From: Candidatus Methanoperedentaceae archaeon
Lineage (GTDB): Archaea; Halobacteriota; Methanosarcinia; Methanosarcinales; Methanoperedenaceae
Assembly: GCA_003104905.1 (NCBI GenBank)
Contig: PQAS01000053.1
Coordinates: 62,001-126,000, forward strand
Direction: 5' to 3'
DNA: 64,000 bases
Shown: positions 36,670 to 46,010 of the stretch, one piece after another
Layout: every line of letters begins with the position of its first letter
Position numbering within the stretch: the stretch's first letter is position 1
Made by a program: the position numbers and the translations under genes
The notes under the pieces: model-generated
Told to the model about the DNA's origin: nothing
What the model saw: the letters and a program-made list of their open reading frames with translations, nothing else
The model's database searches: none

Positions 36670-38913
36670 ATGGAAAGTTCTCCTAATAAGCCCAGTGAGG
36701 AAGTGGATTTATCTGATTCAGTCAAGAATGTTATAAATCGTCTTTCAAAGAAAGGCAAAGTGAATGCAAAAGAAATTATTGACGAATTATTATCTGACCA
36801 TACAGGTTATGTTCCCCCCAATACTATTTCAAGCGGTTATAACAAAACAGCTGAGGATTGGATAAAAGAAGTGTACTCGCTTTATGATCAAGAAAAGATG
36901 CGTTCGCTCCTGGAAAAACCAGTATTGCTTACTGAAAAGCACGTTATCCCTGGTCTGTGTGCCATAGAACAAGATCTTGGAAAACAACTCCTGGAAGATG
37001 ACTTTCTTGATACCATTGTTGGCGAGGTTGAAAGCCAGATCAAGGAATCTTTCACATCCCTTCTTACAAATAAAGGACAAAAATTGTGGCTCGAACTGAA
37101 ACGATCCAATACATCTTATTACGTTCCTAATTTTACGGACGATCCGGCAAAGGTGGATATCCTGGGAAGGAAAGCCTTTGCGAAAATGCTGGCTATGCGC
37201 CTGCGTCGTCTTCGTAATGAGAATAAGTATTTATTTTGTTGGGATGAAATTCCAGGAAATGATAGTATCAAATTGATAGAGTTCCTGGAACGAGACTTCG
37301 GAATAAATTGGGTAAAAAAGGAAAGTATTGAAAAAAGCGAAGATGGTAGAACTATTAGTTTTTCTGAGGGAACTAACTCCCTGTCTTTCCGGCTTAACAA
37401 TCAAAAAACCAGGGCAATTCTTAAAATCAATGATGTCAGAGTTTATGAACTCGTTGTAAAGATTGAGAATAATAGGCTGAATCTGTATGGGGTCACCAGA
37501 TTAGGCGCTATGCTGGTCCATATTCATGGTCCATGGGGTTCCGGAAAATCCTCATTTCTTAACTTCTTAAGCGAGGAACTGCACGGCGGGAATAATGATT
37601 CATCACCCTGGGTAATTGTGAAATTCAATGCATGGCAACATCAGCGCCTGGGACATCCGTGGTGGTCCCTGATGGATACCGTATTTAAAAAAGCGCTTCC
37701 CCAGGTAAGTGGTAAACAGCGCTCTTACATCATGTTTAATGAATGGAAATGGCGCCTGGGTCCAGGGTGGCTGCATTATTCCCTGTCTGTTGTTTTTCTT
37801 TTGATCGCGATATTCTTATTCTTCCAGATGAATGAACAAAATTCCATAGAGAGCGCAAACAATTATATCGGAATGTATAGCGGTATCATAGCGCTGGTCG
37901 GGGCTATTTCAAGCGGGGCTCTAGGGCTGGGCCGTTCGCTCCTTCCGGGATCAGCGCGTGCTGCAACCACTTTCATGGAATCTACCAATGGTCCTTTACA
38001 GGCGATCAAAGATCATTTTTGCGATATGATGGAAAAGATGAACCAGCCTGTAGCCATCTTTATCGACGATCTGGACCGCTGCCAGGTGGATTATACGGTT
38101 GAGCTTCTGGAAGGGATCCAGACATTGTTCAGGGAAACCGAAGTGACTTATGTGGTCGCAGCAGATAAGCGCTGGCTCTGTACCAGTTATGAAAAGGTTT
38201 ATAATGATTTTATTGACACTGTAAATGAACCTGGCCGTCCATTGGGTCATCTTTTTATAGAAAAGACTTTTCAATTTACTGTTTCATTGCCGCGTCTATC
38301 GCCAAAACGAAAAAAAGATTACTGGCAGCATCTTATGAGTATTAACAAGTCAAAACAAAAAGATCAGTACAAAGCAAGAATTGATGCTCAACAAAGATTG
38401 AAAGAACTCAGGACAGAGAAAGAAATCACGCAAGTACTAAAGATGAGTTCGAATGACCCTATTTATGATCAGGCAATCCGGGAAGCTGCTATCGTTCGAT
38501 TGGCCGAGAAGGATGTGGAAGAAAATACTGAGGAACACATATTAAAACAGTTTGCAGATCTAATGGAGCCCAATCCACGCTCCATGAAAAGATTTGCAAA
38601 TTCCTATGGGGTACAGATGGCTATGGATATTATGAGGGGAGGCAGCATGGAAACTGAAAAATTGGCCCTCTGGACAATTATTCTTTTGCGATGGCCTCTT
38701 CTGGCGGAGTTTCTCGAGGAACATCCCGAAATGGTGGAATTCATAGGAAATGAATCCATCCCTGATGACAGGATACCTCAACATTTGCAGAGGCTATTCA
38801 TGGATTCGAATATAATTGATGTTATTAAAGGAAAAGGAGTTGGAGTAATGCTGGATGAAGATACAATAAGAAATTTGAATGATCTTCCTGTAAAGAACAG
38901 GATGTACAAATGA
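36670..38913 (+). CDS. KAP-family P-loop NTPase with membrane segments
   Basis: 747 residues. Walker A is GPWGSGKS (about 287-294), Walker B is IFIDDLDRCQ (about 463-472), and two predicted membrane helices (about 368-392 and 401-425) sit between them. This insertion is the hallmark of KAP NTPases, which organise membrane complexes and often belong to plasmid-maintenance or defence loci. A helical N-terminal region of about 280 residues is unassigned. The TGA stop overlaps the ATG of the QueG-like iron-sulfur gene (ATGA), an unusual pairing. Confidence 0.9.
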   Translation: MESSPNKPSEEVDLSDSVKNVINRLSKKGKVNAKEIIDELLSDHTGYVPPNTISSGYNKTAEDWIKEVYSLYDQEKMRSLLEKPVLLTEKHVIPGLCAIEQDLGKQLLEDDFLDTIVGEVESQIKESFTSLLTNKGQKLWLELKRSNTSYYVPNFTDDPAKVDILGRKAFAKMLAMRLRRLRNENKYLFCWDEIPGNDSIKLIEFLERDFGINWVKKESIEKSEDGRTISFSEGTNSLSFRLNNQKTRAILKINDVRVYELVVKIENNRLNLYGVTRLGAMLVHIHGPWGSGKSSFLNFLSEELHGGNNDSSPWVIVKFNAWQHQRLGHPWWSLMDTVFKKALPQVSGKQRSYIMFNEWKWRLGPGWLHYSLSVVFLLIAIFLFFQMNEQNSIESANNYIGMYSGIIALVGAISSGALGLGRSLLPGSARAATTFMESTNGPLQAIKDHFCDMMEKMNQPVAIFIDDLDRCQVDYTVELLEGIQTLFRETEVTYVVAADKRWLCTSYEKVYNDFIDTVNEPGRPLGHLFIEKTFQFTVSLPRLSPKRKKDYWQHLMSINKSKQKDQYKARIDAQQRLKELRTEKEITQVLKMSSNDPIYDQAIREAAIVRLAEKDVEENTEEHILKQFADLMEPNPRSMKRFANSYGVQMAMDIMRGGSMETEKLALWTIILLRWPLLAEFLEEHPEMVEFIGNESIPDDRIPQHLQRLFMDSNIIDVIKGKGVGVMLDEDTIRNLNDLPVKNRMYK

Positions 38914-39746
38914 ATCTTGAGAAGCTAAGGGAAAATTTGTTGAAAAAATGTACGGATTCAGGAATTAGTATAGTGGGTTTTGCCCCGGTGGGAAGATGGA
39001 AAAATCCTCCCGGGGAGCTTCCTAATGTCCTATCGCCGTGGATCCCTGAAGATTTCTGGCCGCAATCCATTTATCCGGAAGCAAAAACCGTAATAGTGAT
39101 AGGGCTGCCTGTATCATTACCTATAGTTGAAACTGCGCCCTCTATCTATTACTACGAACTTTACAAGACCGTAAATTCAGTGTTAGATACCAGAGCTTAT
39201 GAAATTGCAATTTTTCTGAATGAAAAAGGTTTCGGTTCAATATACCTTCCCAGGGACGGCTACGGTGATATAAAAATATTGATCGAAAAACCTTTTGCAT
39301 TTTTCTCTCACAAGCATGCTGCATACCTTGCAGGTTTGGGCTCTTTCGGCCACAATAATGTGCTGCTCACGCCGCTTTATGGGCCCAGGGTAAGGTTCAC
39401 ATCGATATTCACTTCGGCAGAAATAAGACCCGATCCCATAAAAATCAAGGATATATGCATTCACTGCCTCCAATGTGCGAAAAATTGCCCTGTAGGGGCT
39501 ATTCCGGGAAAAGGGAATTTTCCACCCATGGTCGATAAAAGATCATGTGCTGTGAGAAGCGCGGAACTCAGGGAGGAATACAGGTCTCCATGCGGGATTT
39601 GTATCAAAGTCTGTCCTGTGGGGCAGGACAGGGAATTATTCGGGAGGAATAACATTGCCATATATTCAAAAAATAAAAAATTTGAAAAATATCACAATGC
39701 TTGGGAACATGTGAGGAAATATGGAAGTACATATAAATATGGTTAA
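38910..39746 (+). CDS. QueG-like double [4Fe-4S] protein
   Basis: 278 residues. The N-terminal half resembles the DUF1730 part of epoxyqueuosine reductase (FAPVG, IYPEAKTVIVIGLPV, AAYLAGLGSFGHNN). The C-terminal ferredoxin-like part has CIHCLQCAKNCP and CGICIKVCPVG, giving two [4Fe-4S] clusters. Related proteins reduce epoxyqueuosine or serve as activators of corrinoid enzymes in methyltransfer; the archaeal versions are usually not QueG itself, so the substrate is left open. It is translationally coupled to the KAP NTPase. Confidence 0.8.
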   Translation: MNLEKLRENLLKKCTDSGISIVGFAPVGRWKNPPGELPNVLSPWIPEDFWPQSIYPEAKTVIVIGLPVSLPIVETAPSIYYYELYKTVNSVLDTRAYEIAIFLNEKGFGSIYLPRDGYGDIKILIEKPFAFFSHKHAAYLAGLGSFGHNNVLLTPLYGPRVRFTSIFTSAEIRPDPIKIKDICIHCLQCAKNCPVGAIPGKGNFPPMVDKRSCAVRSAELREEYRSPCGICIKVCPVGQDRELFGRNNIAIYSKNKKFEKYHNAWEHVRKYGSTYKYG

Positions 39747-39767
39747 AGTTTATAATATGCGAGCAAT

Positions 39768-40823
39768 ATGCAATCAAAAAAATTAATCTTTGGAATAACA
39801 TTTTTCATCCTGGTAATTTTTTCGATGACCGCTTCCGCACGCGTTGAATTAACCGATTTCTTTTCTGATTTCACAACAAGTGATGTTACCATAAATTCTG
39901 ACGCTAATTTCAATGGGAAAGCAGTTTTTGAACTTTTTTATTCAGGTCAACTTGTTGAATCTCATGAAGTTCCGGTCAATATAAAATCAGGTGGGGCTTT
40001 GACCAAAGTAATAATATGGCGGGAAAAACCCCAGCATGATTTTTATACTGCCATTGTCAGCTTATATGAAGGAGACAGGTTCCTTTCCAATATTTCATAT
40101 AATATTGCTTATGGAACTGTCACGTTACCCGCGTTCCAGGTCGTGGATTTTTCTCCATCCAATAGCGGCGTAAAGTTATTGCTGCGTTCTTATAATCCCA
40201 CGGTCACTGATATCAAAATAGAATTGCTGGATAATAATGATCTCATTTACTCAAAGACAAAAAAGGACATATCACTCACAACCAGCACAGAACTCAATAT
40301 CGAATGGCCATTCCTCCTCACCGACAATAAGAATTATGTTGTCAGGGCAAAAATATACAGCCACAGGTTGAATGCCCCTGATCTTGTTAATACCTATATT
40401 GGAGCATTCACGGCAACCGATGACGTTGAAATCCTTCCGGCCGATGTTCAGGTAGATGAGTATGGCGCAAGTGTGACCATCCGTGGAAAATCCCAGGCGC
40501 CATTTGACGGTTCTATTGTTGTGACGGCCAGGAACAGGTTAACAGGAGATACACGGTCCTACAGCCAGCAGCTTGAAGACATCCTGACCTCAGGAAAAGA
40601 ATCAACAGCAGGCATTGTTTGGAAACAAATTGCTCCGGGAACTTATGATATAATCATAGAGGCGGTCAACCGGAAAAATATCTCTATCGACAAATATGAA
40701 ACAGTACTTCGTATCCCGGAAGATTCCACACCGGCAGTAACAACAACCGCCAAAAGTACGCCCGGATTCGAAGGAGTTGCTTTCTTAATTCTTCTTCTTT
40801 TAGTCATGCGGAAAGGTGTTTAA
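39768..40823 (+). CDS. PGF-CTERM surface protein, ABC-transporter associated
   Basis: 351 residues. A signal peptide (about 5-25) is followed by beta-rich extracellular domains and a C-terminal PGF-CTERM signal: TPGFEGVAFLILLLLVMRKG preceded by a threonine-rich stretch. Archaeosortase would cut this and attach lipid. It shares its last base with the start of the ABC permease gene, so it is probably an external partner of that transporter. Confidence 0.82.
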   Translation: MQSKKLIFGITFFILVIFSMTASARVELTDFFSDFTTSDVTINSDANFNGKAVFELFYSGQLVESHEVPVNIKSGGALTKVIIWREKPQHDFYTAIVSLYEGDRFLSNISYNIAYGTVTLPAFQVVDFSPSNSGVKLLLRSYNPTVTDIKIELLDNNDLIYSKTKKDISLTTSTELNIEWPFLLTDNKNYVVRAKIYSHRLNAPDLVNTYIGAFTATDDVEILPADVQVDEYGASVTIRGKSQAPFDGSIVVTARNRLTGDTRSYSQQLEDILTSGKESTAGIVWKQIAPGTYDIIIEAVNRKNISIDKYETVLRIPEDSTPAVTTTAKSTPGFEGVAFLILLLLVMRKGV

Positions 40824-41977
40824 TGTTTGATATCATCTTCCGGAATATCACCCAGAGAAAACTAAGGACAGGGCTTACCGTTTTCGGTATTGCCCTGGGC
40901 ATATTTGCAGTTATCGTTATGGGTGGGATGTCCGAGCATTTCAACCAGACTTTTGATAAATCGATCAGTTTGACCGCTGATAAGATCCGCGTATTCCCTG
41001 AGATCGGTTTCGGAGGAGGAAATCTTAACGATTCAAAAGCAAGGGAAGTAAAAAGAGTGGCGGGTGTAGCTGATGCTTATGGGGTCTTGCAGGCGGCCCT
41101 TGACCCTGAGAGCCTGGGGTTTTTCGGCGGGGATGCTGTTATTGGTGTAGAACCTGAAAAATTCCCATCCTTATTAAAAGATACAAAACTTGAAGAAGGC
41201 AGGTTCCTGGCCTTTGGTGATGGCTACAGGACAGTTCTTGGCAGCAGCGTAGCACGGGAATTCAATCTTAAAGCCGGGGATGAGATCCAGATAAAAAGCA
41301 AACGCGTGCAGCGCACATCATCAATAACCCATGCGAGAAATTTTACGGTAGTCGGGGTAATGGAATATACAGGGTCCTTTTTTGATAATGGAGTGCTGAT
41401 CCCCCTTAATATTGCGCAGAAATTCTATGACCGCGGGGATACAGTATCTTTTATTCTTGCAGTCCCGGACCCGAATGTGGATGCAGAAGACCTATCAAAA
41501 AGGATAGAGCTAAATGTTGAAAAGATTAAGACTTTTTCACCCGAGCAACTGCGAAAACAGATAGAGCAGTCACTTATTGTTTTCACTCTTATTACAATAA
41601 GCGCCGCTGTGCTTGCGGCAATAATCGGTGGTCTTAGCGTTATGAACACAATGCTGATGTCGGTCTCCGAAAGAACAAAAGAATTCGGTCTCATGAAAGC
41701 GCTTGGGGCCCAGACACAGGATATTCTTTATATGACAATGGGGGAAGCTGCCATCATGGGGGTGATGGGAGGCATTTGTGGAATAATCGGGGGAGGAGCC
41801 CTCGTTTATTATTTGAATGATTTTCTTGCCTCAAAGGGTACCGTTCTTTTTACGGTCACTCCAAGGCTGCTTGTTATATCTATTGTTTTTTCAACCCTCC
41901 TTGGCGTGCTGTCAGGTTTATATCCGGCCTACAGGGCTGCAAAAATGAGTCCGATGGAGGCACTGCGATATGAATGA
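40823..41977 (+). CDS. ABC transporter permease, MacB/FtsX type
   Basis: 384 residues with four predicted membrane helices: one near the N-terminus (FGIALGIFAVIVMGG) and three in the FtsX domain near the C-terminus (about 250-380; AALAAIIGG-like and MGEAAIMGVMGGICGIIGG). Between them lies a large extracytoplasmic MacB core domain. Such permeases do not import; they pull lipoproteins, peptides or drugs out of the membrane or transmit mechanical signals. The gene overlaps the ATPase gene by eight bases. Confidence 0.92.
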   Translation: MFDIIFRNITQRKLRTGLTVFGIALGIFAVIVMGGMSEHFNQTFDKSISLTADKIRVFPEIGFGGGNLNDSKAREVKRVAGVADAYGVLQAALDPESLGFFGGDAVIGVEPEKFPSLLKDTKLEEGRFLAFGDGYRTVLGSSVAREFNLKAGDEIQIKSKRVQRTSSITHARNFTVVGVMEYTGSFFDNGVLIPLNIAQKFYDRGDTVSFILAVPDPNVDAEDLSKRIELNVEKIKTFSPEQLRKQIEQSLIVFTLITISAAVLAAIIGGLSVMNTMLMSVSERTKEFGLMKALGAQTQDILYMTMGEAAIMGVMGGICGIIGGGALVYYLNDFLASKGTVLFTVTPRLLVISIVFSTLLGVLSGLYPAYRAAKMSPMEALRYE

Positions 41978-42665
41978 ACCAATCCTTCGCGTGAGGGGTC
42001 TTTCGAAAACCTATATGCAGGGAAAAATCCCGGTACATGCCCTGAGGGATGTAAGTTTTGATGTATCTAAAGGCGAATTCCTGAGCATCGTGGGGCCGTC
42101 GGGGAGCGGCAAATCCACGTTCCTTTCGATGATAGGGCTTCTTGACAAACCCACAAACGGAAGTGTATTTATCGATGGAATAGAAGTTACAGGAGCAACT
42201 GACAGCGATGCGCCCAGGATCCGCCGTGAAAAGATCGGTTTTGTGTTCCAGCATTTCAATCTCATACCCACACTTTCCGCGCTTGAGAACGTTGATCTTG
42301 CGATGCGGTTCGCAAGAGTCCCCAAAACCAGAAGAAAAGAAAGGGCAATAGAACTTCTCAACAAGATGGGGCTTTCTGACCGCATAAACCATAAACCTTC
42401 GGAATTATCTGGCGGAGAACAACAGCGAGTGGCTATTGCCAGGGCGATGGCGAACAAACCCGCGATCATCCTTGCTGATGAGCCCACAGGTGAAGTGGAT
42501 ACAAAGACACGGGATATGATAGTGGAACTTCTTCGCGGATTAAGTGAAAATGGGCAGACCATCCTGATCGTGACGCATGATACGGCAGTATCGTCCAGGA
42601 CTAAAAGGGTAATAAGAATGCTGGATGGAATGATCGAAAGTGATACCAAAGTTGAAGGGTATTGA
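41970..42665 (+). CDS. ABC transporter ATPase, LolD/MacB type
   Basis: 231 residues. Walker A GPSGSGKST, Q-loop FVFQHFNLIPTLS, signature LSGGEQQR, Walker B IILADEPTGEVDT and H-loop TVTHD-like IVTHD are all intact, as in LolD/MacB/FtsE ATPases. With the preceding permease and the PGF-CTERM protein it forms a three-gene export or envelope-maintenance module. Confidence 0.95.
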   Translation: MNEPILRVRGLSKTYMQGKIPVHALRDVSFDVSKGEFLSIVGPSGSGKSTFLSMIGLLDKPTNGSVFIDGIEVTGATDSDAPRIRREKIGFVFQHFNLIPTLSALENVDLAMRFARVPKTRRKERAIELLNKMGLSDRINHKPSELSGGEQQRVAIARAMANKPAIILADEPTGEVDTKTRDMIVELLRGLSENGQTILIVTHDTAVSSRTKRVIRMLDGMIESDTKVEGY

Positions 42666-42701
42666 ACTTCATTGAGTCATTAAAAAATATAGGTTTAAAC
42701 A

Positions 42702-44042
42702 ATGCCTGACCTCTTAATCAAAAATGCACGGCTTTTTATAAACGATGCAATCCAGCCCGCTGAAATGGCAGTGGATAATGGAAAAATCTCAAAGATCAGC
42801 AAAATAATCGGACAAAAGGAAGCTGATGAGGTCATAGATGCAAAAGGGGCGTTAATATTACCGGGTGCAATTGACGTGCATGTTCATTTCCGCGATCCGG
42901 GGATGACAAAGAAAGAGAACTGGTACACAGGTTCGTGCGCGGCCGCATCAGGCGGTGTCACCGCTGTTTTCGATCATCCCAACACAATACCGCCCACGAT
43001 AGATCCGTATTCCTTCAAGGAGAAGCGAAAAGCTGCAAAAAAATCAATTATCGATTATGGCATCAATGCCGGAGTAACATCAAATCTTGCGAATTTTAAA
43101 GAACTCTGGGAACTTGGGGCAACTGCATTCGGTGAAATATTCATGGCAGAATCCACAGGGTCATTGAACGTTAATGAGAGGACTCTGAAAGAAGCGCTTG
43201 AGGCAATAGGAAACCTGGGTGCTGTGGCATGTATCCATGCTGAGGACGAGGAAACAAGAAAGAAATTCATGCATCTGCTTAAAGGGAACCTGGCGCCGGA
43301 ATCGTATTCGAAGTCCCGCCCCAATCTATCCGAGAAAATCGCGGTGGAAAAGGCGATCAAGCTTGCAGGGGATGGAACAAGGCTGCATTTCTGCCATATC
43401 AGTGCTCTTGAAAGCATTGGAGTAATAAGGAAAGCCAAAACCGAAAACAGGAAAATTACCTGTGAAGCGGCACCACATCACCTTTTTCTTTCAACAAGAG
43501 ACTACAGGCGCCTGGGGGCGCTGGGGAAAATGAACCCGCCTCTTCGTGATTTTCCCTCACAGCAGGGTCTTTGGGCAGGATTGAATGACGGAACCATCGA
43601 TATTGTCGCCTCAGACCATGCACCGCATCTTGAATCTGAGAAAATGACAGATATCTGGTCTGCTCCTGCGGGCGTCCCGGGAGTAGAAACAATGCTGCCG
43701 CTAATGCTTATGGCAGTAAAGAGAAACCTTCTTACATTGAAACGAATGATTGAGGTTACGTGTATGAACCCTGCAAGAATATTCAATCTAAAGAAGGGGC
43801 TTCTGGCGCCGGGATATGACGCAGACATGATAATCGCAGGCGAGGCAAAGGAGATCCGCAAAGAGAAACTGCATAGCAAAGCGGGCTGGACACCTTTTTA
43901 CGGTATGAAAGGGATATTCCCTAAAATGACCATCTCCAGGGGTATAGTGGTATTTGAAGATGGTGAAATAATCGGCAAAAGAGGCTGCGGGCAGTTCATT
44001 CCAGGCCAGGGATATTTAGAAAAAACTTCCGAGGAGGGTTAG
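42702..44042 (+). CDS. pyrC: Dihydroorotase (type I)
   Basis: 446 residues. It closes carbamoyl-aspartate to dihydroorotate in pyrimidine synthesis. The binuclear metal site is marked by DVHVHFRDPG (H60, H62), IHAEDEE, CHISALES and ASDHAPH; KMNPPLRD contains a substrate-binding arginine. It is not accompanied by other pyr genes; the next gene is the COG2410 protein. Confidence 0.94.
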   Translation: MPDLLIKNARLFINDAIQPAEMAVDNGKISKISKIIGQKEADEVIDAKGALILPGAIDVHVHFRDPGMTKKENWYTGSCAAASGGVTAVFDHPNTIPPTIDPYSFKEKRKAAKKSIIDYGINAGVTSNLANFKELWELGATAFGEIFMAESTGSLNVNERTLKEALEAIGNLGAVACIHAEDEETRKKFMHLLKGNLAPESYSKSRPNLSEKIAVEKAIKLAGDGTRLHFCHISALESIGVIRKAKTENRKITCEAAPHHLFLSTRDYRRLGALGKMNPPLRDFPSQQGLWAGLNDGTIDIVASDHAPHLESEKMTDIWSAPAGVPGVETMLPLMLMAVKRNLLTLKRMIEVTCMNPARIFNLKKGLLAPGYDADMIIAGEAKEIRKEKLHSKAGWTPFYGMKGIFPKMTISRGIVVFEDGEIIGKRGCGQFIPGQGYLEKTSEEG

Positions 44043-44083
44043 AAAGGTATAAAACGATAGCCCTTGTCACCGACGATTTTGCA

Positions 44084-44806
44084 TTGTATCATTCTATCAT
44101 TGAGGAAGCCCGGGCTCGCAAATTAAATATTCTTGTTCTCAATCCCGAAGAACCCATACCACCGCATGTGGGCGTGATCATTACCACAGAGGCTGAGGCA
44201 GTGGGTATCGATTTCTCGCGTGACATGATCATTATCGCAGATAGCAGGCCGCAGGCAACTCTGGATAAAGCGCGATCCATGCTTTTCGGAGAAGATTTCG
44301 AACAGGTAATTATCGGAATCGATCCCGGAAAATATCCCGGTATCGCCGTGCTTGGAAACAGGAAGACCATATCGGTTCATCATGTATCGGTCGGTGATGT
44401 ATGCCCGCTTATAAAACGAATAATGAGAGAATTTGATAATAGGAAGATCATAGTCAGGATAGGTCATGGTGCAAGACTCATCCGTTCTCAGCTGGTCAAT
44501 ATCATACTTGACCTTGGACTGCAGGTCGAAATGGTAGATGAAACCGGAACAACACCGCGTCTGGGGAAAGGAGTTCACGGACAGGTGGTATCAGATATTA
44601 TTGCAGCGATAAATATTGCGCTGATCCCAGGAAATATCGTGGGAAAACAGTTCATAGAACCTTCGGATGGAGAAGTGAGGGTCATACAGGAATCCAGCCG
44701 GGAATATTCCAATGGACGCTCTACCATCCCGCGCCTTCTTGCAAGAGCTGTGGCGAAAGGGGAATTGACCCTTGATGAAGCTATGGAAAGACACAGGAAC
44801 GACTGA
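44084..44806 (+). CDS. COG2410-type predicted nuclease, RNase H fold
   Basis: 240 residues from a TTG start. The centre has IIGIDPGKYPGIAVL, the first strand and acidic residue of an RNase H/RuvC-like fold, and later GLQVEMVDETG and HGQVVSDIIAAINIA, which supply further acidic positions. The frame is open upstream into the end of pyrC, and residues before the TTG (TIALVTDDFA) look like a genuine first beta strand, so the protein probably starts earlier, perhaps near 44045-44057 behind GAGGAGG, with no standard start codon visible. Function unproven; archaeal family. Confidence 0.75.
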   Translation: MYHSIIEEARARKLNILVLNPEEPIPPHVGVIITTEAEAVGIDFSRDMIIIADSRPQATLDKARSMLFGEDFEQVIIGIDPGKYPGIAVLGNRKTISVHHVSVGDVCPLIKRIMREFDNRKIIVRIGHGARLIRSQLVNIILDLGLQVEMVDETGTTPRLGKGVHGQVVSDIIAAINIALIPGNIVGKQFIEPSDGEVRVIQESSREYSNGRSTIPRLLARAVAKGELTLDEAMERHRND

Positions 44807-44817
44807 AATCGGGAGTT

Positions 44818-45939
44818 TTATTGACCTTTTGAACCAGTTTTATAATTTGTGGCTTTTTTTCTAATTGTTCGAGTTGAAATCCAGGACCCTGCAACGGCGA
44901 TCAGAACCGCCACTATCAGGCTTCCGAATACAAACTGGCGGCCATTATTGAAAATAGGATATGTTTCCATTGCTTCCCTTATTACAAGGATGTAGATGCT
45001 TCCGGCCCAAAGGATAATACCTGTGGCCATCACGAAGAAGGGATGTGACAATTGCCTCCCTATCTTTTCTTTTGCCATATGGAGGTCAAATATTTTTCCA
45101 ATGTTAACTATTACTCCTGCAAGTGTGTACCACCATATTGAAGTATTTATATAACCCATCAGCAAGACCAGATATCCCACCCATATTGGCTGGTTGTAAT
45201 AATAGTCCCATGATACTATGATTCCCTGTACAGTACCTATAAGTGATAGTATTATTGCGGCCAGATACATAACAAATGTAATTTTTCCGGCATACAAAGA
45301 TCTCATCATGGATGTTTTGAAACCGTCCACCGCATCATCAAGACCCGTTCCCCGGAAGAGCATATAAAGGCCTATTGCTGCGGTTATTGACATTACTGCG
45401 ACCTCAGGCCTGGCAAAATATAATGAGATCGCATAGATAAGGAATACAAGACCTATAGGAACAAAGAATGTGTGTGAGATCTTGGGGTCGTTGAAGGCTT
45501 TTTTAATAATATAATATGTACTTTCCAGATTCTCATGCTGTTTTACAATTATCCTGTGAACTGCATCCACTTTTATCCGGGACTGGATGAGAGGTAATAC
45601 TGATTCATCTTCTGCTCCATCCGAAACAAGTATGACGCTTTGCGGTTGTAGCTCAAGGAGAATCATGTCGAGCTGATTTGCGATCTTCTTATCGGCCTGA
45701 ATCCCCACTTTCTTATCACCCGCGATTGAGACGATCTCTACATCCTCATTTTGGGCGACCATTTTATCATAGACATTTATACCGCCAAAAATGGTGTTGA
45801 TATCCGAATCTTCAGGGTCACGGGAGGCAAGCTTGACCGCTGCATCGATATTCGATGCGCGCCCGATAATCGGACTTCCAAGTGCCGCCTTTTCCCCAAG
45901 GTCATTGTCCCTGTCAATACATATGATAAGCGTATGCAT
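44818..45939 (-). CDS. DUF373 family membrane protein
   Basis: 373 residues. A cytosolic N-terminal domain (about 1-165) contains IICIDRDNDLG and LVSDGAEDESVLPLI, characteristic of archaeal DUF373; it is followed by about six membrane helices between 175 and 355 and a basic tail. Function unknown. The start is the ATG at 45939; no strong Shine-Dalgarno is seen and a TATA box lies close upstream, so its mRNA has a very short leader. It faces the COG2410 gene convergently. Confidence 0.88.
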   Translation of the reverse strand: MHTLIICIDRDNDLGEKAALGSPIIGRASNIDAAVKLASRDPEDSDINTIFGGINVYDKMVAQNEDVEIVSIAGDKKVGIQADKKIANQLDMILLELQPQSVILVSDGAEDESVLPLIQSRIKVDAVHRIIVKQHENLESTYYIIKKAFNDPKISHTFFVPIGLVFLIYAISLYFARPEVAVMSITAAIGLYMLFRGTGLDDAVDGFKTSMMRSLYAGKITFVMYLAAIILSLIGTVQGIIVSWDYYYNQPIWVGYLVLLMGYINTSIWWYTLAGVIVNIGKIFDLHMAKEKIGRQLSHPFFVMATGIILWAGSIYILVIREAMETYPIFNNGRQFVFGSLIVAVLIAVAGSWISTRTIRKKATNYKTGSKGQ

Positions 45940-45982
45940 TGTACTCTGTTATCTTGATGTTATTATAAATAACATTCGTACG

Positions 45983-45993
45983 AAATTTATATG
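45983..45993 (-). promoter_or_regulatory. TATA box of the DUF373 gene
   Basis: On the minus strand CATATAAATTT sits about 45-50 bases before the ATG at 45939, placing transcription start some 15-20 bases before the start codon. Confidence 0.5.
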
Positions 45994-46010
45994 TTTACTT
46001 AAAAAAGATT

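Noticed and set aside
38910-39746. Genuine QueG (epoxyqueuosine reductase)
   Set aside because: The fold matches, but the protein is shorter than QueG and is coupled to a KAP NTPase; called only QueG-like.
42011-42649. Long minus-strand frame opposite the ABC ATPase
   Set aside because: The plus-strand frame carries every ABC ATPase motif; the antisense frame has no recognisable domain and no ribosome site.
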